Shown: one piece after another, positions 14,369 through 21,907 of the stretch
Position numbering within the stretch: the first letter of the stretch is position 1
Layout of the letters: each line of letters begins with the position of its first letter
The notes under the pieces: model-generated
Told to the model about the DNA's origin: nothing
The model's database searches: none
Seen by the model: only the letters and a program-made list of their open reading frames with translations
DNA from: Neofamilia sp964346535
GTDB lineage: Bacteria; Bacillota; Clostridia; Tissierellales; Peptoniphilaceae
Length of the DNA: 24,673 nucleotides
Reading direction: 5' to 3'
NCBI GenBank assembly: GCA_964346535.1
Contig: CAYFUN010000020.1
Coordinates: 1-24,673, forward strand
Made by a program: the position numbers and the translations under genes

Positions 14369-15755
14369 CTATCTCACTTCCCCTATAAATTTTATAAACT
14401 TGGTCCTTGTCTGTAACTACAAGCGGCTTATTTAGTTCATAGACATTAATTGCACTTGCTCCTAAGGCCACCAAGGTCCAGAAGGCCAAAATAATTTTTG
14501 GCAGGTAGAGAATATTTTCTACCAGGCCGTGGGTAAAGACACCGACTATGCCTGCCGAAACTCCTACGCCAATGTACTTGTAAAAAGAATCTTCGCTAGG
14601 CTTGTGGGCCTTGACAAGGGCAGAAATTGGATAAAAGACAAAGGTCACAAGCATAGTTATGAAAACACTAAAGCCTAAGTAACCAAGCTCTGCAACAGTT
14701 TCTAAAAAAGTATTGTGGGCGTGGTAGGCATTTACTGTTCTTGAATAAGTTTCATAGACTTCCTTAAATGGCATGTAACCAAAGCCAACTCCAGCGACCT
14801 TGTGGTCTCTAATTATGTCCTTGGTTATGGCCCAAATTTTAAACCTGTGGGCATTTGATGAGTCTGCAAAGTTTCCAATAGACAAAATCCTATTTAAAAT
14901 CGTTGGAGGTAAAAACGCCAGAGCTCCAAAGATAAGTGGAATAGACAAAAGTAAAAGTCTCTTGTCTACTAAAAGACAAAATACTAAAGCTGCCATAGCA
15001 ATGCCAATCCAACCTCCCCTAGACATAGTATAAACTAGGGTTATCATCATCACTGCCGAACTAAGGGCAAAGACAATTTTTTTCTTTAGGTTCTTTGTGT
15101 GCCAAAACATAGAAATTGTAAGTGGCGTAAAGAAAACTAAATACTCAGCTAAGGTGTTAGGATTTCCAAAAACAGAATAAACACGAACTTGGATGTCTGG
15201 ATTGTTTTCTACATCTAGCCATTCTCTTGCAATTTCAACTCCTGTAAAAACTTGGAGAAGGCCAATTAGGGCAACTAGGCTAACTGTAAAGATTAACATT
15301 GTTACAAAGGCGTTTAAGTCCTTTTTGGTCTTTATAGAATTTACTAGGACAAATAAATATAAAAGTCCACAGGCATGTAAAAATAAGTCTCTCAAAGAGC
15401 CTTTTACATAATAAGATGTAAAAGTTTGGATTAAAATTACTATAAGATATACAAAAATTACAGCAAAATAAAGGGACCTTTGTGAGCCTTCTTCTTTAAT
15501 AAAAATTCTCCTTAAAAAATAAATTATAAAGAGACCTAAATATGATCCAGCTGCCAAGGAATTTGGCAAAAATGGCATCATAAAAGTTATAGCAAAAATT
15601 CCAATTCTTAGGTCAATTAAAGCTAAAATTCCTCCTAAAAATAATACCATTGAAGCTAGAAAAAACTTTGGTCCAAAAAGATAGTAAACCATAGCCATAA
15701 TAAGAGCCATTAGGCCTGGGATAATAAGTCTACTTGAAGAAATTTTTCTTACCAC
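14361..15755 (-). CDS. O-antigen ligase/polymerase-like membrane protein (Wzy_C family)
   Basis: A 464-residue polytopic membrane protein with roughly ten to twelve hydrophobic segments. The large extracytoplasmic loop contains the RVYSVFGNPNTLAEYLVFF region and the later YHAHNTFLETVAELGYLG motif (H-N-x-F/Y-L), the signatures of the Wzy_C/O-antigen ligase family. Members join or polymerise lipid-linked glycans outside the membrane. In a Gram-positive it would act on the polysaccharide whose pyruvylation CsaB performs. The start is GTG at 15755 with AAGGTGG about 9 bases upstream. It overlaps the stop of the preceding 181-residue membrane protein by 7 bases, suggesting coupling. Confidence 0.85.
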   Translation of the reverse strand: MVRKISSSRLIIPGLMALIMAMVYYLFGPKFFLASMVLFLGGILALIDLRIGIFAITFMMPFLPNSLAAGSYLGLFIIYFLRRIFIKEEGSQRSLYFAVIFVYLIVILIQTFTSYYVKGSLRDLFLHACGLLYLFVLVNSIKTKKDLNAFVTMLIFTVSLVALIGLLQVFTGVEIAREWLDVENNPDIQVRVYSVFGNPNTLAEYLVFFTPLTISMFWHTKNLKKKIVFALSSAVMMITLVYTMSRGGWIGIAMAALVFCLLVDKRLLLLSIPLIFGALAFLPPTILNRILSIGNFADSSNAHRFKIWAITKDIIRDHKVAGVGFGYMPFKEVYETYSRTVNAYHAHNTFLETVAELGYLGFSVFITMLVTFVFYPISALVKAHKPSEDSFYKYIGVGVSAGIVGVFTHGLVENILYLPKIILAFWTLVALGASAINVYELNKPLVVTDKDQVYKIYRGSEIDG

Positions 15756-16294
15756 CAGCTTTCACCACCTTGGTCTAGCCTAAAAATATCTAAAAAGAAA
15801 TTTAAGGTCTTAGAAGTTTTTATAATTTGAAACTCCTTGCCTGATATGGCAATTCCAAAAAGTCCTAGGGCAAGTAAAAGTAAAGACACTTTTAAACTAG
15901 GCCCGTGGAAAAATATTTTTCCTAAAATGAAAAACAAACTTAAGAAAACTAGAGATTCATAAAAGAGTCTCAGTCCATATCTAAGGTCAAGGCTATAAAG
16001 GTCTAAGCTGTTGGCTATGTCTGATCCACTAGTCAGCCTAGATTTTTTTGTAAAGAGGACTTTAAAAAACCTGTCAGTGGCTTTTAAAATCCCTAGGGAC
16101 AACTTATATATAAAGGAACTTTCAAAAACTCTCCTTAAGTTTCTAAAAATTTTATATACAAGAGAAGTCTCCTTATATCTTTCATGGTTTTTTCTAAGGC
16201 TAGATGAAATTTTGTGTATGCAGCTGGTCTTATAAAGCTTGGAAAATTTTACTGCCAATAAGTGGCAAAAGCTTACTAAAACACTATTATACAT
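15749..16294 (-). CDS. Unrecognised two-helix membrane protein in the polysaccharide operon
   Basis: No family is recognised. The 181 residues have a strongly basic N-terminal half with several repeated-looking amphipathic blocks (SSLRKNHERYKETSLVYKIFRNLRRVFESSFIYKLSLG), then two hydrophobic segments at about 112-129 (LFYESLVFLSLFFILGKI) and 134-150 (LKVSLLLLALGLFGIAI), and a cytoplasmic tail. In position and size it looks like a detached N-terminal module of the O-antigen ligase-like protein encoded next, with which it overlaps by 7 bases; some clostridial ligase-family proteins seem to carry such a region as part of one chain. The start has AGGAGAG upstream and lies 9 bp after the DUF4330 gene. 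A role as partner of the ligase is inference from context only. Confidence 0.75.
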   Translation of the reverse strand: MYNSVLVSFCHLLAVKFSKLYKTSCIHKISSSLRKNHERYKETSLVYKIFRNLRRVFESSFIYKLSLGILKATDRFFKVLFTKKSRLTSGSDIANSLDLYSLDLRYGLRLFYESLVFLSLFFILGKIFFHGPSLKVSLLLLALGLFGIAISGKEFQIIKTSKTLNFFLDIFRLDQGGESWW

Positions 16295-16303
16295 TTATCT
16301 CTC

Positions 16304-16789
16304 CTAGTCTCTTACTTCAACGTCAATAACAGTTCCAAAGGATGCAAAACTTTTATTCTTAAGCCTAAATTGAATACCTACACGGCTTTGTTCGCCGCCA
16401 ACTAAGTAATATTGGTCAGTCTCTTCAATATTGGCCTTGACAACAATTGTTGCAACAAATTTTTTTGGCACATCTGCTTCAACCCATCTGCCGTTGTAGT
16501 CTAAAACATCCCTGTATGGTTCAACATCAACTTGTTCAATGGTTCCTATATAAGTTCCCTTGTCATAGTGGTAGATTGGGTCGCCAACTTTAATTTGGTC
16601 AACTGTTATCTGTCTAATATCTGAAATTTCATAAGTTACTAGGGCTTCCTTGGTTGCTGATTGGCTAACCTTACCTGAGCCTAGTCTTTTTGCTCCAAAG
16701 GCAATTAGGCCAACAACAATTATTAAAACTAGCAAGTCAATAATATTTATCTTGCCAAATAATCTTCCTTTTTTATCAATTATAGTCAT
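16304..16789 (-). CDS. DUF4330 membrane-anchored protein
   Basis: A 161-residue protein of the DUF4330 family. It starts with the typical MTIIDKKGRLFGKINIIDL, has one membrane helix (about 17-34, DLLVLIIVVGLIAFGAKR), and an extracytoplasmic beta-rich domain containing the VGDPIYHYDKGTYIGTIEQV core. No enzymatic residues stand out. The family is found repeatedly beside glycosyltransferases, O-antigen ligase-like proteins and CsaB in Firmicutes; its function is not established. It has a GAGGTA binding site and follows the glycosyltransferase gene by 79 bp of AT-rich sequence with no terminator, consistent with one operon. Confidence 0.8.
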   Translation of the reverse strand: MTIIDKKGRLFGKINIIDLLVLIIVVGLIAFGAKRLGSGKVSQSATKEALVTYEISDIRQITVDQIKVGDPIYHYDKGTYIGTIEQVDVEPYRDVLDYNGRWVEADVPKKFVATIVVKANIEETDQYYLVGGEQSRVGIQFRLKNKSFASFGTVIDVEVRD

Positions 16790-16868
16790 TTCTTACCTCA
16801 TTTTTATTTTTATTTTTTTACAAACACAAACAAACAATTTTATTTTCATTCCCCTTAAAAGACTTTAA

Positions 16869-18017
16869 TCAAGGTCTTTGTCTGCCTTCAGTCCTTCTGA
16901 GAATATCTGCATAAATTTCTTCCTGGGTTTTGGCCATGGCCTGAGATGAAAAGTTTTCGCTTACTCGGTCATAAATAGACCTGCCAAATTTTTCTAAAAC
17001 ATCTCTGTTGTCCATTAGAAACTCAATTTTTTCTGCCAGAGCCTTGTAGTCATTTACTTCAACTAAATATCCGTCAACCCCGTAGCGAATCATTTCACCA
17101 AGGCCGCCAACTGATGTGGCTATACTTGGCACTTTCATTTTTGCAGCCTCTAGGATTACATAGGGAAAGGACTCTGATATAGATGTCAGTAAATTTAAGT
17201 CAATGGCGTTAAAGAATGAAAGATTTTCCTTTACAAAGCCTAAAAAGACTACATGGTCTTCTAGGCCGTATTCTTTTACCATATTCTTTAATTTTTCGTC
17301 TTCTTCACCTGTACCTGCTAGGAGAAGTAAAAAATCATCTCTGTGCTCTTTAATTTTCTTAAAGGTCTTTATAGTCATTTGAACATTTTTTACATTGTCT
17401 AGTCTAGCAGCTTGGCCAATTAAAAACTTGCCATGGGCTAATTTTGTCAGCTTATACTTTTCTAAAAATTCTGCCTTGGACATTAAGTCCACAGGCCTTT
17501 CCATTTCTATGCCGTTGTAGAGGGTGTAGATTTTATTTTCTGTAAAGCCTCTGCTTATTAGCATATTTTTAAAATTTTCTGTAACTGCTACATAGTAGTC
17601 AAACTTTTTTAAGGCAAAGGTATTTATTGGCGTAAAAATTAAATCCTTATAAAAGGTATCTTTAAAGTCAAGTAGATAGTCTGAATGAATTGTAGTAAGC
17701 ATTGGGACCTTAATTTTTCCCTTGAGGAAAATTGCTATGGTGTTGGCCCTAGCTCCGTGACAGTGGACTAGGTCATAGCCTTCATTGTTAACTAGGTCTG
17801 CTATTTTTTTTACTACAGACATATCTGATCTTCTCTTTTGCTGGTAGACTTCTATATCAATTCCCTGGTCCAGGGCCTGTCTATAAAATGTATCATCTAT
17901 AAAACAAATTATTTTTGTTTGGGCTAAGCCTTCTAATCCTTTCATAAGAGAGAAGATGTGAGTCTTTGCTCCTCCAGTGTCTCCTCCGCTAATGAGATGT
18001 AGTGCCTTTATAGTCAT
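16869..18017 (-). CDS. Group 1 (GT4-type) glycosyltransferase
   Basis: Retaining GT-B glycosyltransferase that adds a sugar from a nucleotide donor to a lipid-linked or other glycan acceptor at the cytoplasmic face. From the ATG at 18017 it has 382 residues. The N-terminal domain opens MTIKALHLISGGDTGGAKTH, with the acceptor-side GG(A)xxH motif. The C-terminal domain has KFLIGQAARLDNVKN, LLLLAGTGEEDEKL, VVFLGF and the donor-binding EX7E motif in ESFPYVILEAAKMKVPSIAT. The start is set by AAAGGAGG at the right distance; an upstream in-frame ATG (18038) lies before this site. It is the first gene of the six-gene polysaccharide operon, with a TATAAT at 18043-18048. Confidence 0.88.
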   Translation of the reverse strand: MTIKALHLISGGDTGGAKTHIFSLMKGLEGLAQTKIICFIDDTFYRQALDQGIDIEVYQQKRRSDMSVVKKIADLVNNEGYDLVHCHGARANTIAIFLKGKIKVPMLTTIHSDYLLDFKDTFYKDLIFTPINTFALKKFDYYVAVTENFKNMLISRGFTENKIYTLYNGIEMERPVDLMSKAEFLEKYKLTKLAHGKFLIGQAARLDNVKNVQMTIKTFKKIKEHRDDFLLLLAGTGEEDEKLKNMVKEYGLEDHVVFLGFVKENLSFFNAIDLNLLTSISESFPYVILEAAKMKVPSIATSVGGLGEMIRYGVDGYLVEVNDYKALAEKIEFLMDNRDVLEKFGRSIYDRVSENFSSQAMAKTQEEIYADILRRTEGRQRP

Positions 18018-18042
18018 TGGAACCTCCTTTATAAACACTAAT

Positions 18043-18048
18043 ATTATA
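18043..18048 (-). promoter_or_regulatory. Candidate -10 of the polysaccharide operon
   Basis: Consensus TATAAT on the minus strand, 26 bp before the glycosyltransferase start. The region 17 bp upstream (ACTAAA) is a poor -35, so this is tentative. Confidence 0.35.
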
Positions 18049-18113
18049 CCTTATATAGAAGATTTTTAGTATATTAATCACAGACAATCTTATAAAATCA
18101 CAAGCTTTTCACT

Positions 18114-18144
18114 AAAAAAACCAAGAAAGACTAAAGCTTCTTGG
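18114..18144 (-). terminator. Terminator overlapping the end of the metallopeptidase gene
   Basis: On the minus strand CCAAGAA (within the last codons of the gene) pairs with TTCTTGG and is followed by seven T. The stop codon (18131-18133) sits in the 10-nt loop. Confidence 0.75.
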
Positions 18145-18514
18145 CTTCTTCGTAAGATTTTATAAATTCTGCATCTTCAATTTCTAAGTCAACATAGTTG
18201 GCTAAAGATTCTCTATGGTGGGTAAGCTCGTGGACAAAAGTCTTTCTAACTTCGTCCTTTAAAAGCTCTCTTGGCAAAAATCCAAAAATCTCCATAAAAG
18301 ACCCGTAATAAATTATAATTCCCCTGCCCAAGGGCCCTCTTTGATAGGCGCCTAGGTTTAAAAGGTCGCCGTCTTGACCTTTTGGGTGATAGTTTACTTC
18401 TTCATCAATAACAACACCAAGATTAAGGCCTTCATAAAACTCTTGAGGGACCTCAGCATAAATTTCATTTAAAATTTCTTCAAACTCATCTAGCCTGCCG
18501 TACTTATCTGTCAT
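18131..18514 (-). CDS. Zinicin-like metallopeptidase family protein
   Basis: A small (127-residue) cytosolic zincin of the 'metallopeptidase family / possibl zinc metallopeptidase' group (MMP_TTHA0227-like). The zinc motif HELTH is at 95-99 (TFVHELTHHRES), preceded by the family's LGAYQRGPLGRGIIIYYGSF segment. Physiological substrate is unknown. The start chosen is the ATG at 18514: AAGGAG lies 6 bases upstream. An in-frame ATG 7 codons earlier would overlap the end of the preceding gene without a binding site. It follows the inositol monophosphatase gene by 10 bp, so the two form an operon ending at the terminator at 18114-18144, whose stem is built partly from this gene's last codons. Confidence 0.82.
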   Translation of the reverse strand: MTDKYGRLDEFEEILNEIYAEVPQEFYEGLNLGVVIDEEVNYHPKGQDGDLLNLGAYQRGPLGRGIIIYYGSFMEIFGFLPRELLKDEVRKTFVHELTHHRESLANYVDLEIEDAEFIKSYEEAKKL

Positions 18515-18524
18515 AAAATTCTCC

Positions 18525-19307
18525 TTAAAGTCCAACTCGGTCTCTGATTTTTACAAAGTCTGCGTAGACACTTTTTGTAGAAATAATATAGTCGCTGTAG
18601 GAAAACATATCTGGCTTTTCTCCTTGAAGATTTACAAAAACCAAATCTAGTAGATCTGCCATTAAGAAAAATGGAACAAAATCCCAAGGTCCGCCCCTAT
18701 AATTTAAATAGCCACCAAACCTGCCAGTTAAAACTCTCGACCCATCTAGGCCTGAAGTTCCAACTGATCTCATGCCAAAAGATTCTTTAAGTAGGGCTTG
18801 GAAAAATTCTGGCCTGTTGCCGTTCATCCTTCTAATGTCTGTTGACACTAAGGCCTCATTTAATGCTTTGTCTCTTGGGCTTTCAAGAGCTTGGTCATTT
18901 AAATAAACCCTGTCTCCTGCCATGGCCCAATAAAGATCGTCCTTTTCAACTTCGTATATATATGAAAGCATTGGTTTTTCATTTTCAAAATAGGCGATAA
19001 TTGTGCAGTAGTCATTTTTTTGTTTGACAAAATTTGTCGTTCCGTCAATTGGATCTATGACCCAAAGATTTTTGCCCTCATAAGATTTATTCTTGTCATA
19101 AGTTTCTTCGCCTAAAACTTCGTGGTCGGGAAATTTTTCTAAAATTTTTTCAGTTAAAAACTTTTCCACTCCCTTGTCAACTTCAGTAACTAGGTCTCTA
19201 ACTCCTGACTTGTTTTCAACTGGGCCCATTTCAATGCTTGCAATAAGGCCAGGAATTTCTTTTATTAGTTCTTTTATAAATTTATCTAGGTCTTTTAGTC
19301 TTTCCAT
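18525..19307 (-). CDS. Inositol monophosphatase family protein
   Basis: A Mg2+-dependent phosphatase of the IMPase/CysQ/FBPase superfamily, 260 residues. Metal-binding motifs are intact: GEE at 66-68, DPIDGTTN at 85-92 and the WDF of GGPWDFVP in the C-terminal domain. The N-terminal VRDLVTEVDKGVE is the usual K/R-D-x-V-T-x-x-D segment. Bacterial members dephosphorylate inositol phosphates, NADP, 3'-phosphoadenosine phosphates or fructose 1,6-bisphosphate; which applies here cannot be read from sequence. An AAGGAG site precedes the ATG. First gene of a two-gene unit with the metallopeptidase, divergent from pta. Confidence 0.9.
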   Translation of the reverse strand: MERLKDLDKFIKELIKEIPGLIASIEMGPVENKSGVRDLVTEVDKGVEKFLTEKILEKFPDHEVLGEETYDKNKSYEGKNLWVIDPIDGTTNFVKQKNDYCTIIAYFENEKPMLSYIYEVEKDDLYWAMAGDRVYLNDQALESPRDKALNEALVSTDIRRMNGNRPEFFQALLKESFGMRSVGTSGLDGSRVLTGRFGGYLNYRGGPWDFVPFFLMADLLDLVFVNLQGEKPDMFSYSDYIISTKSVYADFVKIRDRVGL

Positions 19308-19422
19308 TTGTCGCTCCTTCCATTTATTTCTTTTCCTAAAACAAGTTTATAATAAAAATAAAAAAGTTACTAGCTTAATTAAAGTTTTAGCTAGAATTTT
19401 ATACATTTTGCAGATTATGTAT

Positions 19423-19428
19423 TATAAT
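19423..19428 (+). promoter_or_regulatory. -10 element of pta
   Basis: Consensus TATAAT 30 bp before the pta start, just upstream of the AGGAGG site. The -35 is poor. An inverted repeat CTAGCT (19370-19375) / AGCTAG (19389-19394) lies about 30 bp further upstream and could be an operator. Confidence 0.45.
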
Positions 19429-19458
19429 AAAAGTATAGAAAAGCACAAGGAGGAAAAA

Positions 19459-20436
19459 ATGGGCTTATTTGATTTTATTAAAGACAAAGTAAAAGGAAAA
19501 GATGTAAAAATTGTCCTTCCAGAAGGCAATGATTGGAGAGTTTTAGGAGCAGCTATTAGACTAAAAGAAGACGGCCTAGTAGACCCAATCGTCATAGGAA
19601 AAGAAGACGAAGTTTTAAAACTTGCTAAAGACAATGGCAAGGACGCATCAAAACTTACAATAATGGACCCAGCAAAATGCGGTGGCCTAGACGAACTTGT
19701 TGAAAAGTTTGTAGAAAGAAGAAAGGGAAAAATCGACGAAGAAGGAGCTAGAAAATTACTTCTTGAAGACCCTAACTACTTTGGAACAATGTTAGTTTAT
19801 TCTGGCAAGGCTGACGGCCTAGTATCAGGAGCAACAAGATCAACTGGCGACACAGTTAGACCTGCCCTACAAATTATTAAAATGCAACCAGGCTATGGCA
19901 AAACTTCTGGCGTTATGATTATGGTTAAAGGCGAAGAACAATTAGTATTTGCAGACGTTGCAATTACAATTGCTCCAGAATCCAAGGACCTAGCAGAAAC
20001 TGCAATTCTTTCAGCAAAGACTGCTAAACAATTTAACATTGATCCAAAAGTTGCCATGCTATCATTTTCAACTAAGGGTTCTGCAGCATCTGACGAAGTT
20101 ACAAAAGTTGCTGAAGCAACAAAGATCGCCAAAGAAACTGCTCCAGACCTTGCCCTTGATGGAGAAATGCAATTTGACGCAGCCTATGTAGAATCAGTTG
20201 GCAAGTCAAAGGCACCAGATTCAAAAGTTGCTGGCCATGCAAATGTATTTGTATTCCCTTCACTTGAAGCAGGAAACATTGGATACAAAATTGCCCAAAG
20301 ACTTGGTGGCTACGAAGCAGTTGGACCAATCCTACAAGGACTTAACGCACCAGTTAACGACCTATCAAGAGGTTGTAGCGAAGAAGACGTTTATAAACTT
20401 TCATTAATTACAGCTGCCCAAGCTCTTAACGATTAA
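19459..20436 (+). CDS. pta: Phosphate acetyltransferase
   Basis: Converts acetyl-CoA and phosphate to acetyl phosphate and CoA, the step before acetate kinase and substrate-level ATP formation. At 325 residues it is the short single-domain Pta. The protein opens with KIVLPEGNDWRVLGAA and contains DGLVSGATRSTGDTVRPALQ (about 113-132), MLSFSTKGSA (about 203-212), DGEMQFDAAY (about 233-242) and NVFVFPSLEAGNIGYKI (about 260-276), all classic Pta family segments. The start is the ATG at 19459, with AAGGAGG seven bases upstream; a longer open frame running in from 19174 crosses the neighbouring gene on the other strand and is not coding. No acetate kinase gene follows; a terminator stands 12 bp after the stop. 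Confidence 0.96.
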   Translation: MGLFDFIKDKVKGKDVKIVLPEGNDWRVLGAAIRLKEDGLVDPIVIGKEDEVLKLAKDNGKDASKLTIMDPAKCGGLDELVEKFVERRKGKIDEEGARKLLLEDPNYFGTMLVYSGKADGLVSGATRSTGDTVRPALQIIKMQPGYGKTSGVMIMVKGEEQLVFADVAITIAPESKDLAETAILSAKTAKQFNIDPKVAMLSFSTKGSAASDEVTKVAEATKIAKETAPDLALDGEMQFDAAYVESVGKSKAPDSKVAGHANVFVFPSLEAGNIGYKIAQRLGGYEAVGPILQGLNAPVNDLSRGCSEEDVYKLSLITAAQALND

Positions 20437-20448
20437 AAATATTTTTTT

Positions 20449-20477
20449 AAAGGACCTAAAGATCAGGTCCTTTTTTT
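20449..20477 (+). terminator. Intrinsic terminator of pta
   Basis: AAAGGACCT (20449-20457) pairs with AGGTCCTTT (20465-20473) around a 7-nt loop, followed by T-run to 20477. Confidence 0.9.
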
Positions 20478-20506
20478 ATTTTGCCCTAGATGAATTAGCC
20501 AATAAA

Positions 20507-20515
20507 TGGTAAAAT
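20507..20515 (+). promoter_or_regulatory. Extended -10 element upstream of the stalk-domain gene
   Basis: TGG followed by TAAAAT, about 40 bp before the gene start and after the pta terminator. No clear -35. Confidence 0.35.
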
Positions 20516-20553
20516 ATAGTAGATAGCTAATAATATAAGGAAAGTGACCATAT

Positions 20554-21858
20554 ATGTTTAAAAAAACTATAAAAACTTTGACCCTGGCCTTGGGTCTAGT
20601 ATTAATATTTTCACCTATGGCCCTGGCAAATTCAGTAAATATAATTGCAAACGGATCTTATATAAAAGAAAACCTAAGCGAAATAAAAAACTCTAGGACC
20701 TATGTGCCTCTAAGACTTTTAGCAGAAGACCTAGGCTTTGAAGTTACTTATGAAAAAGAGACCAAGGAAATAAAAATTTCCAAGGCTGACCAAAATCTTA
20801 TTTTAAATTTAAATAGCGATGTAGCAAGGCTTAATGATGTAGATCTTAAGCTAGAAGAAAAACCTTATATAAAAGAAGGAAGGACTATGGTTCCCCTAAG
20901 ATTTCTAGGAGAAAATCTTGGCCTAGATATATTTTGGAACAAAAAATCCCAAGCAGTTTTTCTAAGAGAAAAAGAAAGTGCAGACCCTAAGGGCGAAAAA
21001 ATTTTCTTAGACCCAATTTATTCTGAAGTTACCCTGCCTGGATCTTGGAAAGATGAGATAGAACTTTCCTATGACTTTTCTAGCCAAGGAGACCTGGCTG
21101 TAATTTCTAAAAAGTTAAAGGCCTATTTAGAAAAAAACAACCTAGATGGAGATGGAATAATTTTTCTAGTTGAAAACTCAGCAAGTCCAATTCTTGAAGC
21201 CTATGGCCTAAACCTAGACTACAGTCCTAAGGCAGAAAGATTTGTCTACTTGACTAAACTAACTAGAAACTCCTTTCCAAAAGACCTTGAAAAAGAAATG
21301 AATGGCCTCCAAGAAAAATATGTAGACGCCTTTAAAAGCCTGAAAATTTATTCTAACTTAGACAATATTTTAAATGACTATAAACTTTTAAAGCCATCAG
21401 CTAGTGATGAAAAACAAATAAGGGACCTGGAAAAAATAAAAAATCTAATAGTCCCTTGGTTTTACTTTGACAACACCCTAGCCTATATAAAAGAAGAAAA
21501 TGGCGGCCAAAAAATTTATCTGCCAAACTACACCGACAGAACTGCTAGCAAGCTAAGCTCAAAAATAGAACTTTTCTACAACAAGGACAAGGACTTAGAA
21601 AGTTATTTCCTAAAGTTTTATGAGCCAGCAAAAAAATTAGCCTACTCAACTTTTACAGATGCCTACGCTCAAAGGGAAATAAAATTCTTTATGAAAGAAG
21701 TCCTAGGCTACAAGGAAAAACTACCTGACCTTGTAATAGACAACAACATCCTCTTTGGCGACTTTCAAAAAGGATCCTACAAGGCCTTTAAAGACGACTT
21801 TGGAAATAAGTACATCTTTAATATGGCAACAGGCTATTTAGAATACATGAGCAAATAA
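20554..21858 (+). CDS. Secreted stalk-domain (copper amine oxidase N-terminal-like) protein
   Basis: A 434-residue exported protein. Residues 1-25 form a Sec signal peptide ending ALA-NS. Residues ~27-137 are a two-lobed 'stalk' domain with the repeated hallmark YVPLRLLAEDLGFEVTYE and MVPLRFLGENLGLDIFW. This domain takes its name from amoebal/E. coli copper amine oxidase but is widespread as a wall-associated module in anaerobic Firmicutes and does not bind copper. The remaining ~295 residues are highly charged, predicted mixed alpha/beta, and match no family I recognise; there are no cysteines or evident catalytic motif. The ATG has only a weak binding site (AAGGA about 12 bases upstream). 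The gene is monocistronic between two terminators. Confidence 0.82.
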   Translation: MFKKTIKTLTLALGLVLIFSPMALANSVNIIANGSYIKENLSEIKNSRTYVPLRLLAEDLGFEVTYEKETKEIKISKADQNLILNLNSDVARLNDVDLKLEEKPYIKEGRTMVPLRFLGENLGLDIFWNKKSQAVFLREKESADPKGEKIFLDPIYSEVTLPGSWKDEIELSYDFSSQGDLAVISKKLKAYLEKNNLDGDGIIFLVENSASPILEAYGLNLDYSPKAERFVYLTKLTRNSFPKDLEKEMNGLQEKYVDAFKSLKIYSNLDNILNDYKLLKPSASDEKQIRDLEKIKNLIVPWFYFDNTLAYIKEENGGQKIYLPNYTDRTASKLSSKIELFYNKDKDLESYFLKFYEPAKKLAYSTFTDAYAQREIKFFMKEVLGYKEKLPDLVIDNNILFGDFQKGSYKAFKDDFGNKYIFNMATGYLEYMSK

Positions 21859-21874
21859 AATTTTACCATTAGCA

Positions 21875-21907
21875 AAGCCCCTAGCTTAAATGCCAGGGGC
21901 TTATTTT
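21875..21907. terminator. Terminator between convergent stalk-domain genes
   Basis: AAGCCCCT (21875-21882) pairs with AGGGGCTT (21895-21902) followed by ATTTTTA on plus. On minus the trailing T-run is short (TTT), so it is strongest for the plus gene. Confidence 0.8.

Noticed and set aside
19174..19458. 95-codon upstream extension of pta
   Set aside because: It overlaps the start of the inositol monophosphatase gene on the other strand and the pta promoter; the ATG with AAGGAGG at 19459 gives the normal Pta length.
20099..20407. Frames of 69-76 codons on both strands within pta
   Set aside because: Gln/Leu-rich out-of-frame translations of the pta coding sequence.
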